Source of the DNA: Cereibacter azotoformans
GTDB taxonomy: Bacteria > Pseudomonadota > Alphaproteobacteria > Rhodobacterales > Rhodobacteraceae
Assembly: GCA_017599285.1 (NCBI GenBank)
Contig: JAGFXX010000001.1
Span: 1,922,001-1,986,000 of the forward strand
DNA: 64,000 bases
Direction: 5' to 3'
In this document: positions 28,097-38,678 of the stretch, one piece after another
How positions within the stretch are numbered: position 1 is the first letter of the stretch
Layout of the letters: every line of letters starts with the position of its first letter
Program-made: the position numbers and the translations under genes
Notes under the pieces: model-generated
What the model was told of the DNA's origin: nothing
The model's database searches: none
Seen by the model: only the letters and a program-made list of their open reading frames with translations

Positions 28097-28300
28097 ATGA
28101 CCCTCGATCGCATGGTGATGCTCTTTGCCGGCTGCATGGTGCTTGTGAGCGTCCTGCTCACCCTGCTCGTCTCGCCGCTCTTCGTCTGGTTCACGGTCTT
28201 CATCGGACTGAACCTGATCCAGTCCTCCTTCACCGGCTTCTGCCCCGCGGCCATCGCCTTCCGCAGGATGGGCGTCCGGACCGGCTGCGCCTTCGAATAG
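28097..28300 (+). CDS. DUF2892 family (YgaP-type) inner-membrane protein
   Basis: 67 aa, two transmembrane segments; starts MTLDRMVMLFAGCMVL and carries the conserved WFTVFIGLNLIQSSFTGFCPAAI motif. In other bacteria this domain follows a rhodanese, but here it is a separate gene with no rhodanese beside it. Possibly a sulfur- or redox-linked membrane protein. Confidence 0.8.
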   Translation: MTLDRMVMLFAGCMVLVSVLLTLLVSPLFVWFTVFIGLNLIQSSFTGFCPAAIAFRRMGVRTGCAFE

Positions 28301-28352
28301 GACTCGCTGATGCCGGCCCCGGCGGATGGCTTTCGGCTTCGGGGGAGGCGCC

Positions 28353-28712
28353 TCAGGGCAGGCGGCGCGGCTCGAGCATCTTCAGCCGGTCGCCCATCTG
28401 CGTGTTGATGTCCCCCATCGAATCAAGCGCCTCCTGCGTCCGGCGCGCCCGCTCGTTGAAGGGCGAGGTGCGCCGGCCGAGATCATTCACCGCCCCATCG
28501 GGGATCTGGGTCTTGTCCTGCGGCGGCACGGTCCGGACGCGCTGGCGCTGAAGCGCCTCGGCCTGTTCGCGGTGCTTGCAGATCAGATAGTCGAGCGTCA
28601 GATCGTCGTCGGTGCGCAGCGGCGTGCCCTTCGACTTGACGCAGGCTGCCTGCGCCGCCCCCGGAAGGGCGAGCGCCAGAGCCGCGGCAAGGAAGAGCCG
28701 CCGCGCCGTCAT
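28353..28712 (-). CDS. Exported small protein of unknown function
   Basis: 119 aa with a cleavable signal peptide ([17 protein letters not shown], cut before ACV). The mature part is hydrophilic, has two Cys and no domain I recognise. Its start overlaps the end of ettA by 4 nt (ATGA), so it is translated with ettA. Confidence 0.7.
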   Translation of the reverse strand: MTARRLFLAAALALALPGAAQAACVKSKGTPLRTDDDLTLDYLICKHREQAEALQRQRVRTVPPQDKTQIPDGAVNDLGRRTSPFNERARRTQEALDSMGDINTQMGDRLKMLEPRRLP

Positions 28713-30364
28713 CGGGTGAACTTCTTGTATTTCACCCGGTGCGGCTCGACCGAGTCGGGGCCGAGACGGCGGATCTTGTCTTCCTCATAGGCCTCGAAGT
28801 TGCCCTCGAACCATTCCACATGCGCATCCCCCTCGAAGGCGAGGATATGCGTGCAGAGCCGGTCGAGGAAGAAACGATCGTGCGAGATGATGATCGCCGA
28901 GCCCGCGAAATCGTCGATCGCCGCTTCCAGCGCCTGCAGCGTTTCCACGTCGAGGTCGTTGGTCGGTTCGTCCAGGAGCAGCACGTTGCCGTTCGAGCGC
29001 AGAAGCTTGGCCATGTGAACGCGGTTGCGCTCGCCGCCCGACAGCAGGCCCACCTTCTTCTGCTGGTCGGTGCCCTTGAAGTTGAAGGCGCCGCAATAGG
29101 CGCGGCTGTTCATCTCGAAGTCGCCGAGGTGGATCACCTCCAGCCCGTCCGAGATCTCTTCCCACACCGTCTTGTTCGGGTCGAGCGCGTCGCGGCTCTG
29201 GTCCACATAGGACAGCTGCACCGTGTCGCCCACGGTGATCGTGCCGGAATCCGGCGGCTCCTGCCCGGTCAGCATCTTGAAGAGCGTGGACTTGCCGGCG
29301 CCGTTCGGACCGATCACGCCCACGACACCGCCCGGCGGGATCGAGAAGGACAGGTTCTCGATCAGGAGCTTGTCGCCCATGTGCTTGGTCAGGTTCTCGA
29401 CCTCGATCACCTTGCCGCCCAGACGCTCGCCGTTCGGAATGATGATCTGCGCGGTCGAGATCCGCTCGCGCACCGACTGGCCGGCCAGTTCGTTGTACTT
29501 CTGGATCCGCGCCTTCTGCTTGGCCTGCCGCGCCTTGGCGCCCGAGCGGATCCAGTCCAGTTCGCGCTGCAGGACCTTCTGCTTGGCCTTGTCCTCGCGC
29601 GCTTCCTGCACCATCCGCTTGGCCTTCTGCTCCAGCCACGAGGAATAGTTGCCCTCGTAGGGCACGCCGCGGCCGCGGTCGAGTTCCAGGATCCAGCCGG
29701 TGATGTCGTCGAGGAAGTAGCGGTCGTGGGTCACGATCAGGATCGTGCCCTTGTAGTCGATCAGGTGCTGCTGCAGCCAGGCGATCGATTCCGCGTCGAG
29801 GTGGTTGGTCGGTTCGTCCAGAAGCAGCATGTCGGGCGCTTCCAGCAGCAGCTTGCAGAGCGCCACCCGGCGCCGCTCGCCGCCCGAGAGGGCCTCCACG
29901 TCGGCATCATCCGGCGGGCAGCGCAGCGCCTCCATGGCGATGTCGACCTGGCTGTCGAGATCCCACAGGTTCTGCGAGTCGATCAGGTCCTGCAGCTGGG
30001 CCATCTCGTCCGCGGTCTCGTCCGAGTAGTTCATGGCCAACTCGTTGTAGCGATCGAGGATCGCCCGCTTGGCCGCCACGCCCTCCATCACGTTGCCGCG
30101 CACGTTCAGCGCCGGATCGAGCTGCGGCTCCTGCGCAAGGTAGCCAACGCGCGCGCCCTTGGCGGCCCAGGCCTCGCCTTTGAAGTCGGTGTCCATGCCG
30201 GCCATGATGCGCAGCAGCGTGGACTTGCCCGAGCCGTTCACGCCGACGACGCCGATCTTCACGCCCGGCAGGAAGTTCAGGTGGACGTTCTCGAAGCACT
30301 TCTTGCCGCCCGGATAGGTCTTCGAGACCCCCTCCATGTGGTAGACGTATTGGTACGAGGCCAT
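28709..30364 (-). CDS. ettA: Energy-dependent translational throttle protein (ABC-F ATPase)
   Basis: 551 aa with two ABC domains and no membrane part. Walker A motifs GVNGSGKST (~42) and GPNGAGKST (~350), signature motifs [15 protein letters not shown] and [15 protein letters not shown], and an Arg/Lys-rich inter-domain helix pair (~245-300) as in EttA, which binds the ribosomal E site and gates early elongation according to energy charge. The N-terminus [18 protein letters not shown] is typical for EttA. The downstream exported protein overlaps by 4 nt. Confidence 0.95.
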   Translation of the reverse strand: MASYQYVYHMEGVSKTYPGGKKCFENVHLNFLPGVKIGVVGVNGSGKSTLLRIMAGMDTDFKGEAWAAKGARVGYLAQEPQLDPALNVRGNVMEGVAAKRAILDRYNELAMNYSDETADEMAQLQDLIDSQNLWDLDSQVDIAMEALRCPPDDADVEALSGGERRRVALCKLLLEAPDMLLLDEPTNHLDAESIAWLQQHLIDYKGTILIVTHDRYFLDDITGWILELDRGRGVPYEGNYSSWLEQKAKRMVQEAREDKAKQKVLQRELDWIRSGAKARQAKQKARIQKYNELAGQSVRERISTAQIIIPNGERLGGKVIEVENLTKHMGDKLLIENLSFSIPPGGVVGVIGPNGAGKSTLFKMLTGQEPPDSGTITVGDTVQLSYVDQSRDALDPNKTVWEEISDGLEVIHLGDFEMNSRAYCGAFNFKGTDQQKKVGLLSGGERNRVHMAKLLRSNGNVLLLDEPTNDLDVETLQALEAAIDDFAGSAIIISHDRFFLDRLCTHILAFEGDAHVEWFEGNFEAYEEDKIRRLGPDSVEPHRVKYKKFTR

Positions 30365-30430
30365 GCCAACTCTCCAGATCGCGGTTTGGCGGCCCTTTTA
30401 CCGATTGCGCTGGACAAGCACAACGCGAGG

Positions 30431-31054
30431 ATGGTTTCAGGTCGCGGACTTGTGGGGGAGGTGCCGGTGCAGGGCTGGCCGGTGGCGCGGAAGGGCATGG
30501 TCGTGGGGCTGCTGGGGGGATCGTTCGATCCGCCGCACGCGGGCCATGTCCACATCAGCCTCGAGGCGCTGAAGCGGTTCCGGCTGGACCGGGTCTGGTG
30601 GCTGGTCTCGCCCGGCAATCCGCTGAAGCCCCGCCCGCCCGCGCCGCTGCCCGCGCGCCTGGCCGAGGCGCGGCGCCTGATGCGCCATCCGCGGGTGGTG
30701 GTGACGGACATCGAGGCGCGCCTCGGCACCCGTTTCACCGCCGAGACGCTGGCCGCGCTGCGGGCGCGCTATCCCGGGGTGCGTTTCGTCTGGCTGATGG
30801 GGGCGGACAACCTTGCCCAGTTCCACCGCTGGGACCGCTGGCAAGGCATCATGCGGACGGTGCCGGTGGGGGTTCTGGCCCGCCCCGGCGCGGGGCTCCG
30901 CTCGCGCACGAGCCCCGCGGCGCGCATCTATGCGCGCGCGCGGGTGGGGGCGGCGGATCTCGCCGCCGCGCGGCCGCCCGCCTGGTGCTTCCTGAACCTG
31001 CCGATGGTGGATCTCTCCTCGACCGCGATCCGCGCCACCGGCCGCTGGCGCTAG
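30431..31054 (+). CDS. nadD: Nicotinate-nucleotide adenylyltransferase
   Basis: 207 aa. The nucleotidyltransferase motif [11 protein letters not shown] holds the H-x-G-H signature, LMGADNL is the second block, and SSTAIR at the C-terminus completes the active site. It makes deamido-NAD from nicotinate mononucleotide and ATP. The ATG at 30431 adds ~22 residues before the conserved core; the ATG at 30497 is an alternative start with a purine-rich stretch before it. The same frame is open far upstream across ettA, which is coincidental. Its stop overlaps the convergent osmC-like stop. Confidence 0.92.
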   Translation: MVSGRGLVGEVPVQGWPVARKGMVVGLLGGSFDPPHAGHVHISLEALKRFRLDRVWWLVSPGNPLKPRPPAPLPARLAEARRLMRHPRVVVTDIEARLGTRFTAETLAALRARYPGVRFVWLMGADNLAQFHRWDRWQGIMRTVPVGVLARPGAGLRSRTSPAARIYARARVGAADLAAARPPAWCFLNLPMVDLSSTAIRATGRWR

Positions 31055-31473
31055 GCCAGCCGCGCCACCAGCGTGATCTCGGCGGTGAACAGCTTCGACA
31101 CGGGACAGTTGGCTTTTGCCGTCTCCGCCGCCTCGCGGAAGGCCGCCTCGTCCGCGCCGGGAATCGTTGCGCTCAGATCGAGATGGACCGCCGTGATGGC
31201 AAAGCCGTCGCCCTGCTTCTCCAGCGAGACGGTGGCGGTGGTCTCGATCCGGTCGGCCACCATGCCCTTCTCGCCCAGCACGTTCGACAGCGCCATCGAG
31301 AAGCAGCCGGCATGGGCCGCGCCGATCAGCTCTTCGGGGTTTGTGCCGGGGCCGTCCTCGAACCGGGTGTTGAAGCCATAGCGCGCGTCCGACAGCACGC
31401 CCGACTGGGTGCTGACCGTGCCCTGGCCGCTCTTCAGGTCGCCCGTCCAGACCGCTGAACCCTTGCGTTTCAT
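31051..31473 (-). CDS. OsmC family peroxiredoxin
   Basis: 140 aa. The family Cys residues are in [11 protein letters not shown] (~55) and [11 protein letters not shown] (~122), with the conserved [11 protein letters not shown] segment. OsmC-type proteins reduce organic hydroperoxides with paired Cys residues in the cytoplasm. The ATG at 31473 starts the family N-terminus [11 protein letters not shown]. Converges on nadD with overlapping stop codons. Confidence 0.92.
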   Translation of the reverse strand: MKRKGSAVWTGDLKSGQGTVSTQSGVLSDARYGFNTRFEDGPGTNPEELIGAAHAGCFSMALSNVLGEKGMVADRIETTATVSLEKQGDGFAITAVHLDLSATIPGADEAAFREAAETAKANCPVSKLFTAEITLVARLA

Positions 31474-31584
31474 GGTGCCCTCCGTTCTCCCGGGGCAGGC
31501 TCGCCCCACGGGCCAACGGCAGCCCTGCGCAACGGTTCCACGAGGCACCCCGCCGACCGGCCCCGAACCGGAGGTCACCACCGT

Positions 31585-31630
31585 CCGCGGCAGCGCCGCC
31601 CGAGGGGGCTCGATGCCCCCGAGGGCGGCT
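31585..31630 (+). repeat. REP-like palindromic repeat, family 1 copy B
   Basis: Near-identical to 558-606: same outer arms, GA/GA internal loop and inner G5/C5 stem. It lies between osmC and lysS, next to the lysS stop codon, and could act as a terminator in either direction. Confidence 0.7.
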
Positions 31631-31642
31631 CCCCCGCCCGGC

Positions 31643-33223
31643 TCAGGCGGCCAGCGCCCCCGAGAGACCCCGGTCGATCAGCGCCACGGTCTCCTCCACG
31701 CCGTAAAGCGCGATGAACCCGCCGAACCGCGGCCCTTCCGAGGCCCCCAGCAACACCTCATAGAGCGCCTTGAACCAGTCGCGCAGCGGCTCGAACCCGT
31801 GCTCGCGGCCCACGGCAAAGACCAGCGACTGAAGCGCCTCGGCGTCGAGCCCGCCCTCCCAGGCCACCAGCCGGTCGCGCAGGTCGGCGATCGCCGCGCG
31901 CTCGGCTTCGGTCGGCAGACGGTAGACCCGCTTCGGCGCCACGAAATCGTGGAAGTAGCGCACCGCGAACCCGGCCGCCGCGTCGAGGTCGGGATGCGTT
32001 TCGGGGCTGGCCTCGGGCGCGTAACGCCTGATGAAGCCCCAGAGCCCCTCCTTGTCGTGGGCCTGCGCGACCGAGGCGAGGTTCAAGAGCATCGCAAAGC
32101 TCACCACCATCTTCGATTCCGGCGGACGGCCCTGGTGGATGTGCCAGACCGGGTTGTCGATCTGCTTGGCCACCTCCTGCGTGGGATAGGCCCGCAGCTG
32201 CTGGTGATATTCGTCCACCGCCTTCGGGATCACGTCGAAATGCATCCGCTTGGCGGTCTTGGGCTTGAGGAACATGAAATAGCTGAGGCTTTCCGTCGAG
32301 GCGTAGCTCAGCCACTCGTCGATCGTCAGCCCGTTGCCCTTCGACTTCGAGATCTTCTCGCCCTTGTCGTCGAGGAACAGCTCATAGGTGAAATGCTCGG
32401 GCTTGCGGCCGCCCAGCACCTCGCAGATCCCGTCATAGATCGGCGTGTTGGTGGAGTGGTCCTTGCCATACATCTCGAAGTCCACGTCGAGCGCCGCCCA
32501 GCGGGCGCCGAAGTCGGGCTTCCACTGCAGCTTCACGTTGCCGCCCGTCACCGGCAGCGTCATCTCGGTGCCGTCCTCGTCGTCGAAGGTGATGGTGCCA
32601 TCCTTCGCATTCACCTCCTTCAGCGGCACATAGAGCACGCGCCCCGTGGTGGGCGAGATCGGCAGGAAGATCGAATAGGTCTGCTGGCGCTCCTCACGCA
32701 AGGACGCCATCATGATCTCCATCAGCCGGTCGTAACGTTCGCAGGCGCGCAGCAGCACCGCGTCGAACTGGCCCGATCGGTAGAAGTCGGTGGCCGAGAT
32801 GAACTCGTATTCGAACCCGAACGTGTCGAGGAAACGCCGCAGCATGGCGTTGTTGTGGTGGCCGAAGCTCTCGTATTCGCCGAACGGGTCGGGGACCGAG
32901 GTCAGCGGCCGCTGCAGGTTCTCGCGCAGCATGTCGCCGTTCGGCACGTTGTCGGGCACCTTGCGCATGCCGTCCATGTCGTCCGAGAAGCAGATGAGCC
33001 GCGTGGGAATGTCCGAGATCGCCTCGAATGCGCGGCGGATCATCGTGGTGCGCGCCACCTCGCCGAAGGTGCCGATGTGCGGCAGGCCCGAGGGGCCGTA
33101 GCCGGTCTCGAACAGCACATAGCCCTTTTCAGGTGCCTTGCCCTTGAAGCGTGCGAGAATCCGGCGGGCCTCTTCGAAGGGCCAGGCTTTCGACGTCATC
33201 GCGGCATCGCGGAGCGCGGACAT
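31643..33223 (-). CDS. lysS: Lysyl-tRNA synthetase, class I
   Basis: 526 aa. This is the class I (archaeal-type) enzyme, not the common class II form: the HIGH-like motif is [12 protein letters not shown] and the KMSKS-like motif is KISKSKGNG. Class I LysRS is known in spirochaetes, archaea and several alphaproteobacteria, including Rhodobacteraceae. Starts at 33232, 33223 and 33199 are possible; 33223 is preferred because GAGGA lies about 9 nt before it. Confidence 0.95.
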   Translation of the reverse strand: MSALRDAAMTSKAWPFEEARRILARFKGKAPEKGYVLFETGYGPSGLPHIGTFGEVARTTMIRRAFEAISDIPTRLICFSDDMDGMRKVPDNVPNGDMLRENLQRPLTSVPDPFGEYESFGHHNNAMLRRFLDTFGFEYEFISATDFYRSGQFDAVLLRACERYDRLMEIMMASLREERQQTYSIFLPISPTTGRVLYVPLKEVNAKDGTITFDDEDGTEMTLPVTGGNVKLQWKPDFGARWAALDVDFEMYGKDHSTNTPIYDGICEVLGGRKPEHFTYELFLDDKGEKISKSKGNGLTIDEWLSYASTESLSYFMFLKPKTAKRMHFDVIPKAVDEYHQQLRAYPTQEVAKQIDNPVWHIHQGRPPESKMVVSFAMLLNLASVAQAHDKEGLWGFIRRYAPEASPETHPDLDAAAGFAVRYFHDFVAPKRVYRLPTEAERAAIADLRDRLVAWEGGLDAEALQSLVFAVGREHGFEPLRDWFKALYEVLLGASEGPRFGGFIALYGVEETVALIDRGLSGALAA

Positions 33224-33485
33224 GGGCGGCATTCCTCGGCAGGCGGGCGACCCCGTGCCGCCCGAACCCCCGTCCTCTATTGCCGGTGGGCCAGCGCGTC
33301 AATAACGCGGGACGGCCGAGCCCGCGGCCACCCCCCGCGGCAAACCGGCCGTGACGGGGCGGCCGCGGGACAGGCCGCCTCGCCTGAGGCGCGAGACCCG
33401 GACCACCCTGCCCCGCTGACGCCTCCGTGATCGCGCAGGCCCCGACTTGCCGGACGCGGAGGCGATCCATATTGTGCGCCGCGAC

Positions 33486-33929
33486 ATGGACTTCAGGATG
33501 CGCACCTTGGCCGATACACTCCCCTCGCTCAGCCCTCAGGATGCCCTCGTGGCCATCATGATCGCCGTCTCCTTCTCGGACGAGACGGTGCGGACGGTCG
33601 AGCTGATCGCCATCGAGCGCATCGTCACCCATCTGCCCATCTTCGCCAATTACGACGGAGACAGGATCCGTCCCATCGCACAGACGATCATCGACCTCTT
33701 CGAGGAGGATGAGGGCCTCGACGCCCTGTTCGGCCTGATCCGGGCGGCGCTGGAAGAGCGGCTTCACGAGACCGCATATGCGCTCGCCTGCGACGTGGCG
33801 GCGGCGGACGGGACGCTCGGCCAGCCGGAACTCCGCATGCTCGAGGAAATCCGCAACGAGCTGGACATCGACCGGTTGCACGCCGCGGCCATCGAACGCG
33901 GAGCCCGGGCCCGGCACATGCTGGTCTGA
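33486..33929 (+). CDS. TerB-like tellurite-resistance-domain protein
   Basis: About 147 aa, all-helical. The blocks VAIMIAVSFSDETVRTVELIAIERIV and YALACDVAAADGTLGQPELRMLEEI carry the two D-G/D-E metal-site-like repeats of the TerB/DUF533 fold. Function in housekeeping loci is unknown. The frame is open from a TTG at 33447, but the ATG at 33486 is more likely. Confidence 0.7.
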   Translation: MDFRMRTLADTLPSLSPQDALVAIMIAVSFSDETVRTVELIAIERIVTHLPIFANYDGDRIRPIAQTIIDLFEEDEGLDALFGLIRAALEERLHETAYALACDVAAADGTLGQPELRMLEEIRNELDIDRLHAAAIERGARARHMLV

Positions 33930-33962
33930 GAGCGGGAACCGTCGCGCCTTCGGTGCGCGTCG

Positions 33963-34028
33963 CCGGGGGCTGTCTGCCCCCGGCCGCCCCGGCGGGGCGG
34001 CTCCCCGAGGATATTTGGGCAGAGTGAA
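33963..34028 (+). repeat. Dispersed intergenic repeat, family 2 copy 2
   Basis: Same 8-bp stem CCGGGGGC (33963-33970 with 33976-33983) and the same GATATTTGG...CAGAGTGAA tail as at 406-453, here with an extra GC-rich palindrome inserted between hairpin and tail. It follows the TerB-like gene. Confidence 0.6.
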
Positions 34029-34091
34029 GGACGAAAGACGTTGCGCGGCGGCTCGGGCCTTGGCCCGTCTTCTTGGGCCGGGCGCGGGGCG

Positions 34092-35549
34092 TCAGGCGGG
34101 CAGTGCGGCCCAGCGTTCGATGAGGGCACGCTGCAGGCCACGGGCACGGCCGAGCCACTCGGACCCGCCGGGCGGGCGCTCGCGCGCGTCCATCGGCAGG
34201 GCCGAGCGGCGGGCGCGGTCGGCGCAGTAGATCGCAAAGACGAGGTCGCGGCCTCCCTCGGCGCGGGCGATGCCCGCGAGCCCCGAGACGAAGTTCAGCG
34301 TGCCGGTCTTGGCCGCGACCGCGATGGGAGGCCTGCGCGTCCTCGCACCTCCGGGATCGACCAGGTCCGTCCGCTTGAGGATCTCGCGCAGGCCAAGCCC
34401 CTCGCGTTCGGCTGCGAGCAGCGCCGTCACCATGTCGCGCGCCGAGACGAGCGAGCCGCCTCCGAGTCCGGAATGGTCCTGGAACGCGGTGGAGAGGCCG
34501 AAGCGGCCGTTGACCCAGGCGCTCATCGCGGCCGCCGACTGGCCGAGGGAGGGCGCGCCCGAGGCGGCCAGCCCCACCGCCTCGGCCGTGATGTTGGTGG
34601 AGAACTTCAGCATGTCGCGCAGGATCTCGCGCAGGGGCTGGCTCTGCCATTCGACGAGGCTCGTGCCCTCGGGGCGGACCCGCACGATCTGCGCGTCGGG
34701 TAGGGTGATGCCCTGCGCCCGGGCCAGCGTCTGGAAGACCTCGGCGGTGTAGGTCTCGGGATGGCGCACCGGAAGCCAGCGGCTTCCCGCCTTGCCGAGC
34801 GCGCTGCTGGCGACGGTCCAGCTGTCCGAGCCCTGATCGCCGGCGTAGGTGTAGATCGGCAGGTCGCGGGTGACGACCTCCATCCGGGCCATCGCGACCT
34901 GGGGCACGAACCGCTCGGCCCGGGCATCCATCGTGACGGACCAGCCGGTCTTCGCCCGCCTCCATTCGAAATGGACCCGGTTGAAGTTCAGGTTCAGGCC
35001 GGAGAGGGCGGGATTGTAGCCGACATGGGCGGGCTGCTCGGGATCGATCAGCGGCACCGCGGGCAAGGCGCTCGCATCGGCGATGTAGCGCCCGGTCACC
35101 CCGCGCACCCCGGACGCGTGCAGCTTCGCCGCCATGTCGCCGAGCGCATCGGTGGAGAGCGTGGGATCGCCCGCGCCCGACAGCACGAGGTCGCCCTGCA
35201 CGATCCCGTCCCGGACCGGCCCGGTGGCGAGGAGGCGCGTGGCGAAGCGGAAGTCGGCACCGAGCGTCTCAAGCGCGTAGAGCGCGGTGATGGCCTTGGC
35301 GGTGCTGGCGGGCGGCAGGCGCAGCGCGGCGTTGCGGGCCTCGAGCAGTTCGCCGGTGGCGGCATCGGCCACGGCGAAGGCCACCGCACCGCCGAGCGAG
35401 GCCCGTGCGATGAGGCTGTCGGCGTCGGGCGGCGGCTCGATGAAGCCGCGGCGCGGCGGGCGGGGCGATGTGAGGGGCGCATCGGGCAGCGCGGGCGTGG
35501 CGGCGCCCGCGAGAAGCGCGGCCAGCAGCCAGCGCCGGGAGACGGTCAT
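34092..35549 (-). CDS. dacB: D-alanyl-D-alanine carboxypeptidase/endopeptidase (PBP4, S13 family)
   Basis: 485 aa with an N-terminal signal peptide (RRWLLAALLAGAATPALP). Catalytic S-x-x-K is S82-TA-K85; the second motif is in DHSGLGGGS and the third is KTG in AAKTGTLN. Class C low-molecular-mass PBPs cut peptidoglycan cross-links or terminal D-Ala in the periplasm. The ATG at 35549 is chosen because it opens the signal peptide directly. Confidence 0.93.
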   Translation of the reverse strand: MTVSRRWLLAALLAGAATPALPDAPLTSPRPPRRGFIEPPPDADSLIARASLGGAVAFAVADAATGELLEARNAALRLPPASTAKAITALYALETLGADFRFATRLLATGPVRDGIVQGDLVLSGAGDPTLSTDALGDMAAKLHASGVRGVTGRYIADASALPAVPLIDPEQPAHVGYNPALSGLNLNFNRVHFEWRRAKTGWSVTMDARAERFVPQVAMARMEVVTRDLPIYTYAGDQGSDSWTVASSALGKAGSRWLPVRHPETYTAEVFQTLARAQGITLPDAQIVRVRPEGTSLVEWQSQPLREILRDMLKFSTNITAEAVGLAASGAPSLGQSAAAMSAWVNGRFGLSTAFQDHSGLGGGSLVSARDMVTALLAAEREGLGLREILKRTDLVDPGGARTRRPPIAVAAKTGTLNFVSGLAGIARAEGGRDLVFAIYCADRARRSALPMDARERPPGGSEWLGRARGLQRALIERWAALPA

Positions 35550-35649
35550 GCGATCATCCTCATGGGGCGAAGGTAGCGGCAAGGCCGGCCGGCTGACAAG
35601 CCCGCCGGCGATCACGCGCGTTGACCGCTGCGTGCGCCCGCCGGCAAGC

Positions 35650-36840
35650 TCAGGCGAGGCGGTCGGCGATCCGTTGCGCGAGCCGCCGCGCCACCTCGTC
35701 CTTGCCCAGGCGCGGCCAATCCTCGATGCCGTCTTCGGTCACCAGATGAATGGCGTTCTCGGTGCCGCCCATGATCCCCGTGCCGGGAGAGACATCGTTG
35801 GCCACGATCCAGTCGCAGCCCTTCCGCGCGCGCTTGGCGCAGGCGTGATCGACCACCCGGTCGGTCTCGGCCGCGAATCCCACCACGAGGCGCGGCCGTC
35901 CCTTTTCCATCCGCGAAACGGTGGCGAGGATGTCGGGATTTTCAGCAAACTCCAGCGTCGGGCCGCCCGCCTGCTTCTTCATCTTGGAGCCGGCCGCATT
36001 GGCCACCCGCCAGTCCGCCACGGCGGCGGCGAAGATGGCGGCATCGGCCGGAAGGGCCGCCGTGACGGCCGCCATCATCTCCTGCGCGGTCTCGACCCGC
36101 ACCAGTTCCACCCCGACCGGAGGCGGGACCGAGGCCGGGCCGGTGACGAAGATCACCCGCGCGCCCAGATCGCGCAGCGCCGCGGCGAGCGCGGTCCCCT
36201 GCGCGCCCGACGAGCGGTTGGCGATGTAGCGCACCGGGTCGATCGGCTCGTGCGTCGGACCCGATGTCACGAGCACCCGCCGCCCGGCCAGCGGGCCCGC
36301 GCCGAGCGCGCCCTCGATCGCGGCAAGGATCTCGGCGGGTTCGGCCATCCGCCCGAAGCCATATTCGCCGCAGGCCATGTCGCCCTCGTTCGGACCCACC
36401 GTCCGCACGCCGTCGCCGCGCAGCGTGGCAAGGTTCCGGCGGGTCGCGGGATGTTCCCACATCCGCACGTTCATGGCAGGGGCCACCAGAACCCGGGTGT
36501 CGGTGGCCAAAAGCAGGGTCGAGGCGAGATCGTCCGCCCGACCCTGGGCCATCCGCGCCATCAGATCCGCCGTCGCAGGCGCCACCACCACCAGATCGGC
36601 GACGCGGGACAGGGCGATATGGCCCATCTCGGCCTCTTGCGTCAGATCGAACAGTTCGCGGTGCACGGTCTCGCCCGCCAGTGCCGAGACCGACAGCGGC
36701 GTCACGAACTCGGCCGCGGCGCGCGTCATGACGGGCGTCACGGCGCAGCCCCGCTCGCGCAGACGGCGGATCAGTTCGAGCGCCTTGTAGGCCGCGATCC
36801 CGCCACCGATGATCAGAAGTATTCGCTTGCCGTTCAGCAT
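35650..36840 (-). CDS. coaBC: Bifunctional phosphopantothenoylcysteine decarboxylase / phosphopantothenate-cysteine ligase
   Basis: 396 aa. The N-terminal half is the flavoprotein CoaC (GGGIAAYKALELIRRL, then APAMNVRMW), the C-terminal half is CoaB (VLVTSGPTHEPIDPVRYIANRSSG, AAVADWRVA). Together they turn phosphopantothenate into phosphopantetheine for coenzyme A. A GTG two codons earlier is possible; the ATG at 36840 is taken. Confidence 0.96.
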   Translation of the reverse strand: MLNGKRILLIIGGGIAAYKALELIRRLRERGCAVTPVMTRAAAEFVTPLSVSALAGETVHRELFDLTQEAEMGHIALSRVADLVVVAPATADLMARMAQGRADDLASTLLLATDTRVLVAPAMNVRMWEHPATRRNLATLRGDGVRTVGPNEGDMACGEYGFGRMAEPAEILAAIEGALGAGPLAGRRVLVTSGPTHEPIDPVRYIANRSSGAQGTALAAALRDLGARVIFVTGPASVPPPVGVELVRVETAQEMMAAVTAALPADAAIFAAAVADWRVANAAGSKMKKQAGGPTLEFAENPDILATVSRMEKGRPRLVVGFAAETDRVVDHACAKRARKGCDWIVANDVSPGTGIMGGTENAIHLVTEDGIEDWPRLGKDEVARRLAQRIADRLA

Positions 36841-36939
36841 GTCCACGCCCCCCGAGGCCGAGGCTCTGGTGTAGGAGGGGCGCGGCCGCGTGACAAGCCA
36901 CCGGGGCGAACGCCGGGTCAGATGCCGCCCCCTGCCCCG

Positions 36940-37767
36940 TTACGGGGTCATGCCGCCTTCGCGAAGACCCGCGCAGGGATCGTCCCGCGCGACGGGTGCG
37001 GTCACCACCCACATGTCAAAGGGCACCTCTCCCTCCGGCACCTGCTCGAACTGCCCGACCGAGAGCACGCGCAGATGCGGGGCCGCCTCGGCCAGAAGCG
37101 ATGGCACACCGACGTCGCGCCGGGCGTGGCCCGTCCCTGTGATGACGGCCACCGGCCCTCCGGTCGCCTCCATCGCCTCGAGCACGGCAAGGGCCAGCGA
37201 AGCATCCCGCAGGCGCTGCGCCTCGACCATGCCCGGCAGCAGATCGGCCGGCAGCGCGTCGCAGTGGGCTACACGCTGCTCCTCGGTCCGCCGGGCCAGT
37301 TCCTCGGGATCGAGCGGACGGTCAAGGCCGAAGCGGGACGCTTCGGCGCCGAAGGTCGCCGCAGCCCCATCCGCGACCGCGCGGCGAACGTCCTCGCGCG
37401 GCATTTCGGCGCCGAAGACCAGCGCATCGGGGGCAGCAAGAAAGATGGGATGATACATTCCGAAATCGGGCCAACCCGAACGGTCCCAATCGAGCCGCAG
37501 CGCGAGCTTGCGCTCGTTCTGCCGCAGATCGGGTGTCACCAGGGCTGCCTGCTCGGCCGTCAGCATCTCGAAGACCAGCGCCGCGGGCCTCAGGCCGGCC
37601 ACGGCCACGGCCTGGTTCTCGTGATGGCGCGGGTTGTCATGCACCTCGCCGAGGAGCACCACATCCGCCAACGGCAGCCGCGCAAGCTGCGCCGGCTCGA
37701 TCCGATCGGCCAGCCCCGGCCGAGCCACGACGGCCAGCCCGGCCGCAAGAAGGAGGCACCGTTTCAT
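36940..37767 (-). CDS. ChaN family (DUF399) exported protein
   Basis: 275 aa with a signal peptide (CLLLAAGLAVVARPGLA). VVLLGEVHDNPRHHENQ is the ChaN motif, with a further GMYHPIF and ITGTGHARRDVGVP at the C-terminus. ChaN homologues bind heme at the periplasmic face and are linked to iron supply. The start overlaps the rpoHII stop by 4 nt, so it may be co-induced with the sigma factor. Confidence 0.87.
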   Translation of the reverse strand: MKRCLLLAAGLAVVARPGLADRIEPAQLARLPLADVVLLGEVHDNPRHHENQAVAVAGLRPAALVFEMLTAEQAALVTPDLRQNERKLALRLDWDRSGWPDFGMYHPIFLAAPDALVFGAEMPREDVRRAVADGAAATFGAEASRFGLDRPLDPEELARRTEEQRVAHCDALPADLLPGMVEAQRLRDASLALAVLEAMEATGGPVAVITGTGHARRDVGVPSLLAEAAPHLRVLSVGQFEQVPEGEVPFDMWVVTAPVARDDPCAGLREGGMTP

Positions 37768-38642
37768 AGAAGGAAGTGATGCACCTCCCGCGACTGGGCT
37801 TCAAGGCTCCGCCGCATCTTGGCAAAGGCCGCCGCTTCAAGCTGACGCACCCGCTCCTTGGACAATTTCAGCTCTTCGCCAAGGCTTTCGAGCGTCCGCG
37901 GCACGTCGCGAAGCTTGCGCTCGGTCACGATGAACCGCTCGCGCGCGTTGAGCTGCTGCATCGCCACGACCAGCCAGCCGCGCAGCCGCTCGGCATCGAG
38001 CGAGCCCTCGACCACTTCCGAGGCTTGGGCCGAATCATCCTCCAGCGCGTCGATCCACTCGCGGCCTTCGTCGTCCGCCGACTGCGTGGCGTTGAGCGAG
38101 AAGTCCGAGCCCGACAGCCGCCCCTCCATCATCTCGACATCCGAGAGCGGCACGCCCACGTCATGCGCCACCAGTTCGCGCAACTGGTGCGCGTCAAGCT
38201 GCTCGCCCCGCTGGGAGGCCTCGCGCTCGAGGCGGGCCTGCACGCGGCGCATGTTGAAGAACAGCGCCTTCTGGCTCGAGGTGGAGCCGGTGCGCACCAG
38301 CGACCAGTTCCGCATGACATAATCCTGGATCGAGGCCTTGATCCACCAGACGGCGTAGGTCGAGAAGCGCACGCCCCGGTCCGGGTCGAACTTGTCGGCC
38401 GCCTTCATCAGCCCCAGCGAGGCCTCCTGGATCAGGTCGTTCATCGGCGCGCCATAGCGGCGGTATTTCGACGCCATCGAGATCGCTAGCCGCATGTAGG
38501 CGGTGATCAGACGGTGCAGAGCCCGCTCGTCACGCTGGTCGCGCCAGGCATAGGCGAGCCGAAGCTCGGTCTGGGCATCCAGAAGCTCCGCCCTCATCGC
38601 TTGGCGGGACATCGTTTGATCGGTATATCCGTCCAGTGCCAT
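37764..38642 (-). CDS. rpoH2: RNA polymerase sigma factor RpoH, RpoHII type
   Basis: 292 aa sigma-70 group 3. Region 2 is ADKFDPDRGVRFSTYAVWWIKASIQDYV with the preceding RYGAPMNDLIQEASLGLM, and region 4 is LGEELKLSKERVRQLEAAAFAKMR. The N-terminus differs from classical RpoH, matching the second heat-shock/oxidative-stress sigma factor of Rhodobacter, which is induced by singlet oxygen through RpoE. An RpoE-type promoter is present (see 38679-38708). chaN overlaps its end. Confidence 0.93.
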   Translation of the reverse strand: MALDGYTDQTMSRQAMRAELLDAQTELRLAYAWRDQRDERALHRLITAYMRLAISMASKYRRYGAPMNDLIQEASLGLMKAADKFDPDRGVRFSTYAVWWIKASIQDYVMRNWSLVRTGSTSSQKALFFNMRRVQARLEREASQRGEQLDAHQLRELVAHDVGVPLSDVEMMEGRLSGSDFSLNATQSADDEGREWIDALEDDSAQASEVVEGSLDAERLRGWLVVAMQQLNARERFIVTERKLRDVPRTLESLGEELKLSKERVRQLEAAAFAKMRRSLEAQSREVHHFLL

Positions 38643-38678
38643 CAGGACCCCCTGTCGAACCCGGCCGCGTCTCGGGAA

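Noticed and set aside
28739..30430. N-terminal extension of nadD through the whole ettA region
   Set aside because: The frame is open by chance; only the part from 30431 on resembles a protein family.
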